From the NCBI GenBank assembly GCA_045597045.1, contig JAZODN010000085.1, positions 1 through 19,565 of the forward strand: 19,565 nt of DNA, written 5' to 3'. A program made the position numbers and the translations under genes. The notes beneath the pieces are model-generated. The model had not been told where the DNA came from. It did no database searches and saw nothing but the letters and a program-made list of their open reading frames with translations. The DNA comes from SIG588 sp045597045. GTDB taxonomy: Bacteria; Bacillota; Clostridia; Oscillospirales; Acutalibacteraceae. This document shows, one piece after another, positions 1 to 7,534 of the stretch (positions within the stretch are counted from its first letter, which is position 1; each line of letters starts with the position of its first letter).

Positions 1-1258
1 AGTCCGCTTCCAGTCGGTATTCACCGGCAATATACATACTGAGTCCGCTTAAACGGTAGGTCTTCTCCCGCGTGCCACCCGCACGGACGTTGTAGGCGGG
101 CATGGTCCACACCGTGTCCTGCAGGCGGCAATCCACCCAGCCGCCGTCCTGCTTGTAATAGACGGTAAACGGATTGCCGTAGGAGATCTCACTTGCTGTT
201 TCGTTGTTCCACCGCACCGTGAGGTACGGGTCGGGGGCAGACAGTTCCGCTTCCACGATGGTAAGCGAAACACCGTTCACATCGGCACCGCCGCGTTGTG
301 CCGCCACACCGTCGAGCGGTTTGTCTTGCGGGTCGGTGAGAAAACACACCGCCACGGCGATACCCACGACGATTGCCAACAGGATCAGCCAAAAGGCGGG
401 CTTTTTGTAGTTCAGCACCGCTTTGACGCGCGCCTTCACCCCCACTTCGCCAAATGCCAACGGACACGCCGCCATCGCACGGCGGTGGGTGTTGCATTCC
501 ACCAATGCAGCGGAATACGCACACCGTCCGTCGGTATCCAGTTCTTTCACCACTTTTTCGTCACACGCCGTTTCGATATCGCGGCAGAGCAGGATATACC
601 CCACCCACACGAGCGGCTGAAACCAATAGACCGAAAGCAGTAAAAACCCCAGCGGTTTTATCCAGTGATCGTGCCGCCGCAGATGCGCCTTTTCGTGGGC
701 GATCACCAGGGCGGCGGTATCGTCCGCCATACCCGACGGCAGAAAGATGCGCGGCTTCAGAATACCGAGAATGAACGGCGAAGACACGGCGTCACACGCG
801 TACACCCCATCTCCCAGCGGCAACGACACCCGCACCCGTCGCGCAAGACGAAGGTACGCCGCGACGGCGTAGAGCAGCATAGCCGCCACACCCGCGACCC
901 ACACCCACGCCGCGACCGTGAGCACCACCTGCAAGGGATTCACACTGTTTTCAAGCGACGGGGCAAACGCTTCGTAGATCATGGGGTTTACCGCCATATT
1001 GAAGGAATCCACCCCCGTATGCACGGCAGGCGTTTGCGTGAGGGCAATGTCTTCGGGCACGGGCGCTGCCGACGGGATCAGGCTGAACACACTTTTCAGC
1101 GAAAACGGCAACAGCAGACGAAGGCCCACCACACCCCACATAAGGCAGGTGATCCACCGCGGCGCACGGCGCAGCAGCACGCGCAGTAACAGCACCGCCA
1201 GTATCACCCATCCTGCGGTAAGTCCTTTGTTCAAAAGGAACACGAATACGTCACTCAC
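1..1258 (-). CDS. M56 (BlaR1/MecR1-type) membrane metallopeptidase, 3' end outside window
   Basis: A membrane zinc peptidase of the BlaR1/MecR1 type, expected to sense an extracellular cue and relieve the BlaI-type repressor encoded just upstream. The frame is open from a GTG at 1258 to the window edge (419 codons). Visible are hydrophobic segments near residues 3-27, 33-50, 108-133, 200-222 and 282-300, the zinc motif HEKAH beginning at His188, and the downstream ligand region ETACDE with Glu229, which together are the M56 signature. After the last membrane segment about 110 residues are visible. They look like the Ig-like domain (Big_14-like, from memory) common in clostridial M56 proteins, not like a penicillin-binding sensor. 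The GTG start has an AGGAGG site and lies 2 bases after the repressor stop, so the two genes are translationally coupled. The inducer is unknown, and a role in beta-lactam response should not be assumed. The C-terminus is missing. Confidence 0.9.
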   Translation of the reverse strand, partial: MSDVFVFLLNKGLTAGWVILAVLLLRVLLRRAPRWITCLMWGVVGLRLLLPFSLKSVFSLIPSAAPVPEDIALTQTPAVHTGVDSFNMAVNPMIYEAFAPSLENSVNPLQVVLTVAAWVWVAGVAAMLLYAVAAYLRLARRVRVSLPLGDGVYACDAVSSPFILGILKPRIFLPSGMADDTAALVIAHEKAHLRRHDHWIKPLGFLLLSVYWFQPLVWVGYILLCRDIETACDEKVVKELDTDGRCAYSAALVECNTHRRAMAACPLAFGEVGVKARVKAVLNYKKPAFWLILLAIVVGIAVAVCFLTDPQDKPLDGVAAQRGGADVNGVSLTIVEAELSAPDPYLTVRWNNETASEISYGNPFTVYYKQDGGWVDCRLQDTVWTMPAYNVRAGGTREKTYRLSGLSMYIAGEYRLEAD

Positions 1259-1260
1259 GC

Positions 1261-1626
1261 TCACTCCTCCTTTCGGGCATGGTCGATCATACGGAGTATC
1301 TCCTCCCGCTCAGCCTCGGTCAGCGGTTTGCGGGCGGTAAACGCCGCAATAAACGCGGGCAGCGAGCCGTCAAACGTCTCCGCAACGAATCGTTCGCTCT
1401 GCCGTGCGTAAAACTCCGCTTTGGAAAGGCGCACCGAAACCGTACTCTCCTCGGTAACAAACAAACCGCGGTCACACAGTTTCTTGAGCACGGTATAGGT
1501 GGTTGTGCGCTTCCAGCTGAGTTCCTGCTCACACAACGCCACCAACGCTTTGGTGGAAAGCGGCGCGTGTGCCCACACAATATCGGCGAACCGTCCTTCC
1601 ACAACGCCCAGTTTCATATCCTCCAT
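1261..1626 (-). CDS. BlaI/MecI/CopY-family transcriptional repressor
   Basis: A 121-residue winged-helix repressor of the BlaI/MecI (Penicillinase_R) family, which dimerises on TAGAC/GTCTA-type dyads and is inactivated through its M56 partner. The winged helix is at residues 1-75 (WKRTTTYTVLKKLCDRG is the recognition-helix region) and the dimerisation tail follows, ending in EREEILRMIDHARKEE. Length and layout match the family. The ATG at 1626 has an AAGGAGGG site 7 bases upstream; an internal ATG at 1617 is less well placed. It is the first gene of a two-gene operon with the M56 peptidase. Its promoter sits inside a cluster of four half-sites, so autoregulation is very likely. Other regulon members cannot be seen, though the divergent GH172 gene shares the same intergenic region. 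Confidence 0.93.
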   Translation of the reverse strand: MEDMKLGVVEGRFADIVWAHAPLSTKALVALCEQELSWKRTTTYTVLKKLCDRGLFVTEESTVSVRLSKAEFYARQSERFVAETFDGSLPAFIAAFTARKPLTEAEREEILRMIDHARKEE

Positions 1627-1643
1627 TTTGCACCCTCCTTTTT

Positions 1644-1698
1644 GTCTATTCTCTATAGACTACATTTTTAGTCTACCACCGATAGACAATATTGTCAA
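1644..1698 (-). promoter_or_regulatory. Promoter and overlapping BlaI-type operators of the repressor/M56 operon
   Basis: On the minus strand TTGACA (1698-1693) and TAGACT (1675-1670) are separated by 17 bases. Four half-sites, GTCTAT 1644-1649, ATAGAC 1655-1660, GTCTA 1671-1675 and TAGAC 1683-1687, form three dyads: 1644-1660 (6-5-6), 1656-1675 (TAGACTA, 6-base spacer, TAGTCTA) and 1671-1687 (5-7-5). The middle dyad covers the -10 element and the first covers the early transcribed region, as expected for repression by the adjacent BlaI-type protein. Confidence 0.85.
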
Positions 1699-1748
1699 GC
1701 GTTTTTTACCACACGCAAGAAATGTTAAATTCACATCAATATGTGTTA

Positions 1749-1778
1749 TTGCATCAAACGCCATATCTTTTATATAAT
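1749..1778 (+). promoter_or_regulatory. Promoter of the dockerin GH172 gene
   Basis: TTGCAT (1749-1754) and a perfect TATAAT (1773-1778) are separated by 18 bases, about 40 bases before the GH172 start codon. It is divergent from the BlaI promoter. Just downstream, ACCGATAG near 1779-1786 repeats the sequence at the far operator half-site (1678-1685), so weak co-control by the repressor is conceivable but unproven. Confidence 0.7.
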
Positions 1779-1816
1779 ACCGATAGTAAAGATCAAGATA
1801 CGAAAGGCGACCTTAT

Positions 1817-4800
1817 ATGAAAAGATTACTTTCTCTCTTTCTCCTCTTCGCGCTGATGTTCGGCTCGCTTCCGATACTTACCGTATCCGCAGCCACCCGT
1901 GCGATAGAAGGCGAAACCATGCTGCTTACCACCGGCAGCGCACAGGTGCAAGATATGCAAGCAGCCTGGCCGGGCTCCGGTTTCAGCAACGGCACCCAGC
2001 TCTGGGTGAAAAATACCACCGCCACCGGCGTAACCACCCTCACCTTTACACTGACCGAAGCCTGGGAAGGAGATTTGTACCTTTCGCACTGCATGGCGAG
2101 CGATTACGGCATATTCGACATAGCGGTGGACAGTCAACCCGTGTGTGTCGGATTGGATATGTATGCCGACCGTCTAAAACATTCGGGCGACGTGCGTTTA
2201 GGGCCGGTATCGCTCGGTGTGGGCAACCACACCCTTACGCTGCGATGCGTGGGTAAAAACAGTGCTTCACACGGGTATTACGCCGGCATCGACCGCATCA
2301 CCTTGCGCGAGACGATATATGACTACACCTATACCGATGCCGTGGAAATGCTGACCGACCTACAGGCCGTGGCACGCTTGCCCCAAGAGGGCGAAGTCGG
2401 TGCAGCGGCGACTTCCTATCACCGCGTTTCTCACTACGATGAAACGACCGACACTTACGTTGAATGGGGCGACAGCGGCGATACACCGTCTTCCCAATGG
2501 ACAAGCAACGGCGACGGCAGCGGCCATCTCGGCACCGTAAACGGCGGCATTTTAGCTGCAGACATTCAAGGCGCCGGCATGATCGTGCGCAGTTGGTTCG
2601 CCACTATCCGCACCGGCACCATTGAGTTCTATATCGATGGCGCCGTCTCCCCCACCGTTTCGATGCCGCTTGCGGATTTCGCTTCGGCGGAAGGTCGGTA
2701 TCAAGGGCTCGACAATATGGTTTATAAAACCGCGGCGGAAGGCTACAACAACTATGTGCCGATTACCTTTGCTTCCTCCTGCCGCATTGTGCTGAAGGGG
2801 GATTGGGGGCAATATTACCACTTCTCTTATCGTCTGTTCCCCGAAGGCACCGCGATAGAACCGATCTCCTCTGTTTTTACCGCCGCGCAGCTACACGCCT
2901 TACAAACGGCCAACGCCAAAATGGGCCATCCCTCGGCACCCCCTTCGGATACCGAGGGACAAACCACCCATCGTTTAGCAGTGTCGTTGCCGACCGGCAA
3001 AACAGTCACGGCTTTAGAAACCGAAGGCACCGCCGCGATTACACAGTTCAAATTGAAGTTTGACACCCCTCTTTCGGCATACGAAACGTTGGTCGCCATG
3101 CAAAAAATTGAACTGTTTATGTATTGGGACGGTGCGCAGTCACCTGCCGTGTGGGCCCCACTCGGCGACTTCTTCGCCAATGCCGGCGGTGGAGAATACG
3201 CCACGGTTCCGATGGGAATCACCGCCGACGGCACCTTCTACAGCTATTGGTACATGCCGTTCGCCGATGGCGCAAAGATCGCCTTTAAAAACGCGGATTC
3301 CCGTGACTATTCCCTCACGATGGAAACAGTGACCGCACCGATCGAAGATAATATTGCGGCATACGGACGTTTCCACGCAAAATGGAGTTTAGACCGTTTC
3401 CGGCCGTCCCGTCCCGACCGCGCACCCGACTACACACTGTTGACCACCGAAGGGCGTGGACGTCTGGTGGGTATCAACCTGCACGTCAACAACTTCGGCG
3501 GTGTGCACTGGTGGGGCGAAGGCGACGAAAAATTCTTTGTAGACGGCGAGATGTTCCCCTCCACCTATGGCACGGGCAGTGAGGATTATTTCGGTTACGC
3601 ATGGTGCAGTGCCATATATTTTAACAACGCATTCCACGCACAAAACCAGACAACCGGTCTGCAGGGTAAAGCGGGCGACTACAACAACGTGCGCTTCCAC
3701 TTGGCAGACAATATCCCCTTCCAAACCTCCTTTGAAGCGGCCATCGAAAAATTCTACGGCAACGACAAGGTGCAATATCTCGCCACGGCTTACTGGTACT
3801 TAAGTGCAGACGGCACCGATCCCTATACCCCCGTGACCTACACGGAGGAAGAGGAAACCGCATGGCGTTATCTCTCCCTCACCGAAGCAGCAAAGTGTCA
3901 GCAGCCTGCCGATCACAACACTATCGAAGGCGAGGATATGACAGCCATCGCCATTAACGGCAGCAGCAACCTGACAGTTCAAAACATGGCAACCGATTGG
4001 CCCGCAGCAGGCAATTTCAGCGGCGGTAAACAGTTGTTTTCGGGTATCACGGTAAACCGTGATGCCGAAGTGCGGTTGCAGTTTCATGTGGATGTCGATT
4101 ACGAAGGGCTCCTCTCTTCCGTTTTCTGCACAGCACCCGATTACGCTACCGTACAGCTGTTGCTGGACGGCGAGGTACTGGGCAACCCCATTGACTGCTA
4201 TAACACGAAGGTCTATCGCTCGGCTGTCACCCCCCTTCACCACGTATCGCTCACCAAAGGCGTGCACGAGCTTGTTATCCGTGTGATCGGAAAAAACGAC
4301 GCATCGCGCGGCTATTTATTCGGCTTGGATTGCCTTGTAATGGGAGAACATCTGCTAACCTACCAACCAAAAAAGGATGTCAGTTGCACCGATATCGGCT
4401 GGGAATCGCATTGGGAATGCACCGATTGTGATAAAACGTTTGCCGACCGCTTCGGTATCACGGAAAGCGTCCCGACAGTCTACTTTCCCGAAGGACACGA
4501 TCAAACGTTACACGGCTATGTTGCCCCTACCGCCGACAAAGACGGCTACAGCGGCGACACGGTGTGCCGTGTGTGCGGCAAGGTGTTTGAACGCGGCAAG
4601 ACAATTCCCGCGCTGCTGTTGGGCGATGTGAACGGCGACGGCCTTATAAACTCCACTGATGCCCGTTTGGTGCTGCAATACACCGTGAAAAAGATTTCTG
4701 CCGCCGCACTGGATCTTGCGGTGGCAGACGTGAACGGCGACAGCCTTGTAAACTCCACCGACGCCCGTTTGATCTTACAATATACGGTGAAGAAAATCAC

Positions 4801-4819
4801 ACAGTTTCCCAAAGCATAA
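1817..4819 (+). CDS. Secreted GH172 (DUF2961) glycoside hydrolase with type I dockerin
   Basis: A 1000-residue exported enzyme. The signal peptide (MKRLLSLFLLFALMFGSLP..., ending near VSA at 26) precedes a jelly-roll-like module (about 29-170), a GH172/DUF2961 catalytic region (about 180-690), a second module resembling the first (about 703-850; both start IEGE and contain GKN-A-S-GY near their ends), a Cys-pair linker (about 855-930) and a type I dockerin. The dockerin has two Ca-binding repeats starting at Asp937 and Asp971, each followed by NSTDARL. The catalytic family is shown by WWGEGDEKFFVDGE and TYGTGSEDYFGYAW. Glu568 and Glu589 are 21 residues apart, which agrees with the catalytic pair I recall for the founding GH172 enzyme (difructose dianhydride I hydrolase, Glu270/Glu291). 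GH172 members act on fructofuranosyl or arabinofuranosyl linkages; the substrate here is unknown. The dockerin implies attachment to a cohesin scaffold. The RBS is a modest GAAAGG. Confidence 0.9.
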   Translation: MKRLLSLFLLFALMFGSLPILTVSAATRAIEGETMLLTTGSAQVQDMQAAWPGSGFSNGTQLWVKNTTATGVTTLTFTLTEAWEGDLYLSHCMASDYGIFDIAVDSQPVCVGLDMYADRLKHSGDVRLGPVSLGVGNHTLTLRCVGKNSASHGYYAGIDRITLRETIYDYTYTDAVEMLTDLQAVARLPQEGEVGAAATSYHRVSHYDETTDTYVEWGDSGDTPSSQWTSNGDGSGHLGTVNGGILAADIQGAGMIVRSWFATIRTGTIEFYIDGAVSPTVSMPLADFASAEGRYQGLDNMVYKTAAEGYNNYVPITFASSCRIVLKGDWGQYYHFSYRLFPEGTAIEPISSVFTAAQLHALQTANAKMGHPSAPPSDTEGQTTHRLAVSLPTGKTVTALETEGTAAITQFKLKFDTPLSAYETLVAMQKIELFMYWDGAQSPAVWAPLGDFFANAGGGEYATVPMGITADGTFYSYWYMPFADGAKIAFKNADSRDYSLTMETVTAPIEDNIAAYGRFHAKWSLDRFRPSRPDRAPDYTLLTTEGRGRLVGINLHVNNFGGVHWWGEGDEKFFVDGEMFPSTYGTGSEDYFGYAWCSAIYFNNAFHAQNQTTGLQGKAGDYNNVRFHLADNIPFQTSFEAAIEKFYGNDKVQYLATAYWYLSADGTDPYTPVTYTEEEETAWRYLSLTEAAKCQQPADHNTIEGEDMTAIAINGSSNLTVQNMATDWPAAGNFSGGKQLFSGITVNRDAEVRLQFHVDVDYEGLLSSVFCTAPDYATVQLLLDGEVLGNPIDCYNTKVYRSAVTPLHHVSLTKGVHELVIRVIGKNDASRGYLFGLDCLVMGEHLLTYQPKKDVSCTDIGWESHWECTDCDKTFADRFGITESVPTVYFPEGHDQTLHGYVAPTADKDGYSGDTVCRVCGKVFERGKTIPALLLGDVNGDGLINSTDARLVLQYTVKKISAAALDLAVADVNGDSLVNSTDARLILQYTVKKITQFPKA

Positions 4820-4854
4820 AGAAAAAGCAGAGGTCACTCTGCTTTTTCTTTATG
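4815..4854. terminator. Bidirectional rho-independent terminator
   Basis: An 18-base perfect stem (4815-4832 with 4837-4854) and a 4-base loop, starting inside the GH172 stop region. The GC core GCAGAG/CTCTGC is flanked on both sides by A-rich/T-rich arms, so it can end both the GH172 gene and the convergent beta-mannosidase gene. Confidence 0.93.
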
Positions 4855-4867
4855 TCTTTTTTGTGTT

Positions 4868-7390
4868 TTATTCCATCCAATCGGTGAGCCAATGATCCAC
4901 CGTGATATCGTCCATGGAGATCGCTTTTTCGGCGGTGATGGTAACCGTCTTTTTTTGTTCCGGTAACAGGTCGAAATAGTTGTCACTGTAGATCACACCG
5001 TCGCCGAGCCCTTGCAAGCGCACAAAACGGGTGTATTTTTCCGCTGTGAGAGTAACGGTGATGCGATGCTTATCCGTTTGATCGGCCGTAACGGTAAGAT
5101 GCGGTTGCTCCCAAACGATATCACGCCAATTTTGGAAGAACCACACCTGCCCGGTCTGCTTATCATCGTAGGTAAACCGCACAAACACAAAACTGTTCGG
5201 GCGCGTGGTATCCGCCCCCGAAAAATCGTGCACCTTCACCGACGTGAGTGCCGGGGCGGTGATGTCGCGCACCTCGCGGAACACCACCGTGCCATCCACG
5301 TCCATCTGCCCTACCGTAAGCGTACCAACCACATCATGGCGCGTGTCATTCACCGCATAAGCACCTAACCCATCGGGACGCTTGGCAATCACCGCCGCCA
5401 CCGGCTCACACGCACGCTTGAGAGCGTAGTACGCCGCCTTCGGCTCGAGATAGTAATCCACCACCGACCACGTGCCGCACGGCCAGCAATCGTTATACAT
5501 CCACAAAAGCGAGCCTGCACAGTTGCCCTTACGGCTGCGGTGGAAGGTGGTATCCAGCATCACGAATTCCGACTGCACACAGGCCGATTTTTTTGCAAAA
5601 TCGGCAAAGTCGGCACAGACGCCAAACATATCGTTTGCCAACTCGTATTCCTTTTCTAAGAAGCCCTTGCCCTCACCGTCGTGCGGATTACGCACGAAGT
5701 GCAGATCGATCACGCGGCTGTCGTATGTCATTTCCTCGGTGGGGATATATTTCTTCAAACTGCTCATCGGTGGGAATCCCATGCACCCTACCTCAGTCGC
5801 CATGCCGCTGGTGGTGGTCTTAAAAAGTTCGCGGCGTTCATTCCAATCCAACGTGCTGCCGATATTAAACGCGGAGGTGTGGTGATCACCGCTGCGCACG
5901 CGTCCCCCCATGTGGTTATAACCGTAGGGGCTGCCGTCCACGTACGGGCGAGACGGATCGAGCCCGTTCACGATTCCTCGCATGGTATAGAGGAACAGAT
6001 CTTCACCAAGGCAGGGGAAGTAACCGAAACAGCCGTTGCGCTCGTTGCCGCCGCACCACAGCGCAATACACGGGTGATTGCTCAAACGGCGCACCACCGT
6101 GTCGATCTCAACTTTGATCAAGTCGAGCAGACCGGGGTGATCCACCGGCACTTCGGCGCAGGCAAACGCCAAATCCTGCCAGATAAGAATGCCGAGTTCG
6201 TCACAGAGGTCATAGAATATGTCTTTTTCATAAATACCGCCGCCCCAAATGCGGAAAGCGTTCACGTTGCCGCACTTTGCCTCGTTCAAAACACGGCGAT
6301 AGCGTGCATCCTCCACCGTGCCGGGGAAGCAATCCATCGGAACCCAGTTGCCACCCTTCAAGAAGGTACGCTCACCGTTTATCAGCAGTTCACACTTTAA
6401 ACCGTCTTCACCGTTATCGCGCGGCTCTTCGTTGAGTTCCACCGTGCGAATGGCAAAGCGACCGCACACCTCATCGCTCAACACGCCGTCTTCAAAATAC
6501 GAGAAAGTATACGGGTACAGCGGCTGTTCTCCCATATCGTGCGGCCACCACAGCTGCGGATCCTCCACCGTGAAAGTAAAGAACTCGCGGTAATCCTGGA
6601 ACTCACGCTCCACCTCAATGGTCTTGTCGCCGTTTTGCACCGCAAGGCGTACCGCATACTTGCGTTCGGCTTGCGGCACGTCCACCGAAATAAGCTTACG
6701 CTCAAATTCCTGCGCATCGCCCGACCATTTGGCACCTTCGCCGTCGATCTCAAAAAACAACGTCACACGGCCATCCAAACGGGTATCAAAGCGGTGAGAA
6801 AGAATGCGGTGTCCTGCACGGGTAATCAGCTTCACGTCCTGCCAGATCCCCACCGCCGGCAGCGCGGGTGCCCAGTCCCAACTGAACTGACACTGCGCTT
6901 TGCGCATAAACAGACGCGCCGTATCAAAACAACCGCCGTAATTCTGTTTGGGGAAGGCTGCGCTGATCTTGCGCACCGAACGGAAATAGACCGAAAGGGT
7001 GTTGACACCCTCGTGAATCACGCCGGCCACGTTGAAGCGGTGCATAATGAGGGCGTTTTCACTCTCCCCCACCTTTTGTCCGTTCAAATACACAACGGCG
7101 TATAGATCCAAACCTTCAAACACCAGTTCACTGCGCGCCTCCAGAGCGTCCACCGTAAACTCACGCGTGTAACACCAGTCACTTTCCGGTACCCAAGCGG
7201 CTTTCAAATAATTGTCGCTGTAAAACACCTCGTCGAGCAACCCGGCCTTTTGCAGGTCGGCATGCACATCCCCCGGCACAGCCGCGGTCAAAATCATCTT
7301 CGCTTCACCGAAATCCGCCGTTTGCGGCATGGTATCGCGATAGTCATAGCAAGCGAGCGACCACTCACCGTTCAAATTCCACGTTTTCAA
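4868..7390 (-). CDS. GH2 beta-mannosidase, cytoplasmic
   Basis: An 840-residue enzyme with no signal peptide, predicted to release terminal beta-mannose from imported manno-oligosaccharides or N-glycan cores. The order is that of GH2 beta-mannosidases: sugar-binding domain (about 1-180, starting MKTWNLNGEW), Ig-like domain (about 190-310), catalytic barrel (about 315-640) and C-terminal beta domains. The acid/base is Glu450 in WCGGNERN. The nucleophile is probably Glu533 in ATEVGCMGFPPMSSLKKYIP, which aligns with the SEFGFQSFPS-type motif of the family. LLWMYNDCWP also fits. The start is a TTG at 7390: it follows GGGGGAG by 5 bases, while the nearby ATG at 7396 is out of frame and stops at once. 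The length is normal. The gene has its own promoter and is separated from the upstream oxidoreductase by a hairpin. GH2 beta-galactosidase or glucuronidase is less likely from the motifs. Confidence 0.9.
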   Translation of the reverse strand: MKTWNLNGEWSLACYDYRDTMPQTADFGEAKMILTAAVPGDVHADLQKAGLLDEVFYSDNYLKAAWVPESDWCYTREFTVDALEARSELVFEGLDLYAVVYLNGQKVGESENALIMHRFNVAGVIHEGVNTLSVYFRSVRKISAAFPKQNYGGCFDTARLFMRKAQCQFSWDWAPALPAVGIWQDVKLITRAGHRILSHRFDTRLDGRVTLFFEIDGEGAKWSGDAQEFERKLISVDVPQAERKYAVRLAVQNGDKTIEVEREFQDYREFFTFTVEDPQLWWPHDMGEQPLYPYTFSYFEDGVLSDEVCGRFAIRTVELNEEPRDNGEDGLKCELLINGERTFLKGGNWVPMDCFPGTVEDARYRRVLNEAKCGNVNAFRIWGGGIYEKDIFYDLCDELGILIWQDLAFACAEVPVDHPGLLDLIKVEIDTVVRRLSNHPCIALWCGGNERNGCFGYFPCLGEDLFLYTMRGIVNGLDPSRPYVDGSPYGYNHMGGRVRSGDHHTSAFNIGSTLDWNERRELFKTTTSGMATEVGCMGFPPMSSLKKYIPTEEMTYDSRVIDLHFVRNPHDGEGKGFLEKEYELANDMFGVCADFADFAKKSACVQSEFVMLDTTFHRSRKGNCAGSLLWMYNDCWPCGTWSVVDYYLEPKAAYYALKRACEPVAAVIAKRPDGLGAYAVNDTRHDVVGTLTVGQMDVDGTVVFREVRDITAPALTSVKVHDFSGADTTRPNSFVFVRFTYDDKQTGQVWFFQNWRDIVWEQPHLTVTADQTDKHRITVTLTAEKYTRFVRLQGLGDGVIYSDNYFDLLPEQKKTVTITAEKAISMDDITVDHWLTDWME

Positions 7391-7411
7391 AGCATCTCCC
7401 CCTTTCCTACC

Positions 7412-7439
7412 ATTATAACAAACAACTTTAAAAATTCAA
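7412..7439 (-). promoter_or_regulatory. Promoter of the beta-mannosidase gene
   Basis: On the minus strand TTGAAT (7439-7434) and TATAAT (7417-7412) are separated by 16 bases, about 20 bases before the TTG start codon. A 15-base palindrome lies immediately upstream. Confidence 0.75.
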
Positions 7440-7454
7440 CCTATTTTTACTGTA

Positions 7455-7469
7455 TCGAAATGATTTCGA
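7455..7469. promoter_or_regulatory. 15-base palindrome upstream of the beta-mannosidase -35, possible operator
   Basis: TCGAAAT-G-ATTTCGA is a perfect inverted repeat with a single central base, 16 bases upstream of the -35 element. Its place suits an activator or repressor site. The binding protein is not identifiable. It does not match the dyad found near the AraC gene. Confidence 0.45.
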
Positions 7470-7473
7470 AAGC

Positions 7474-7531
7474 AAAAAGTTGCCCGTGGCCAAGCACCCG
7501 TAAGGATACTTGGCCTAACAGACAACTTTTT
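7474..7531 (-). terminator. Two-part hairpin terminator after the oxidoreductase gene
   Basis: The outer stem is 7474-7482 with 7523-7531 (9 pairs, A/T-rich) and the inner stem is 7488-7494 with 7509-7515 (GGCCAAG/CTTGGCC), with an internal loop between them and a 14-base apical loop. It starts 3 bases after the oxidoreductase stop codon. On the minus strand the 3' arm ends in a T run, so it should end the permease-oxidoreductase transcript before the beta-mannosidase promoter. Confidence 0.75.
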
Positions 7532-7534
7532 TGT

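Noticed and set aside
296..1189. Plus-strand open frames opposite the M56 gene (for example 665-1189)
   Set aside because: Arg/His-rich shadow frames of a well-supported M56 gene on the minus strand, with no ribosome site or family resemblance.
1..1698. Reading the BlaI/M56 pair as a beta-lactam resistance module
   Set aside because: No beta-lactamase or PBP gene is adjacent and the visible sensor part is not a penicillin-binding domain.
5681..6400. Plus-strand open frame of 239 codons inside the beta-mannosidase gene
   Set aside because: It lies antisense to a fully recognisable GH2 enzyme and its translation resembles no protein family.
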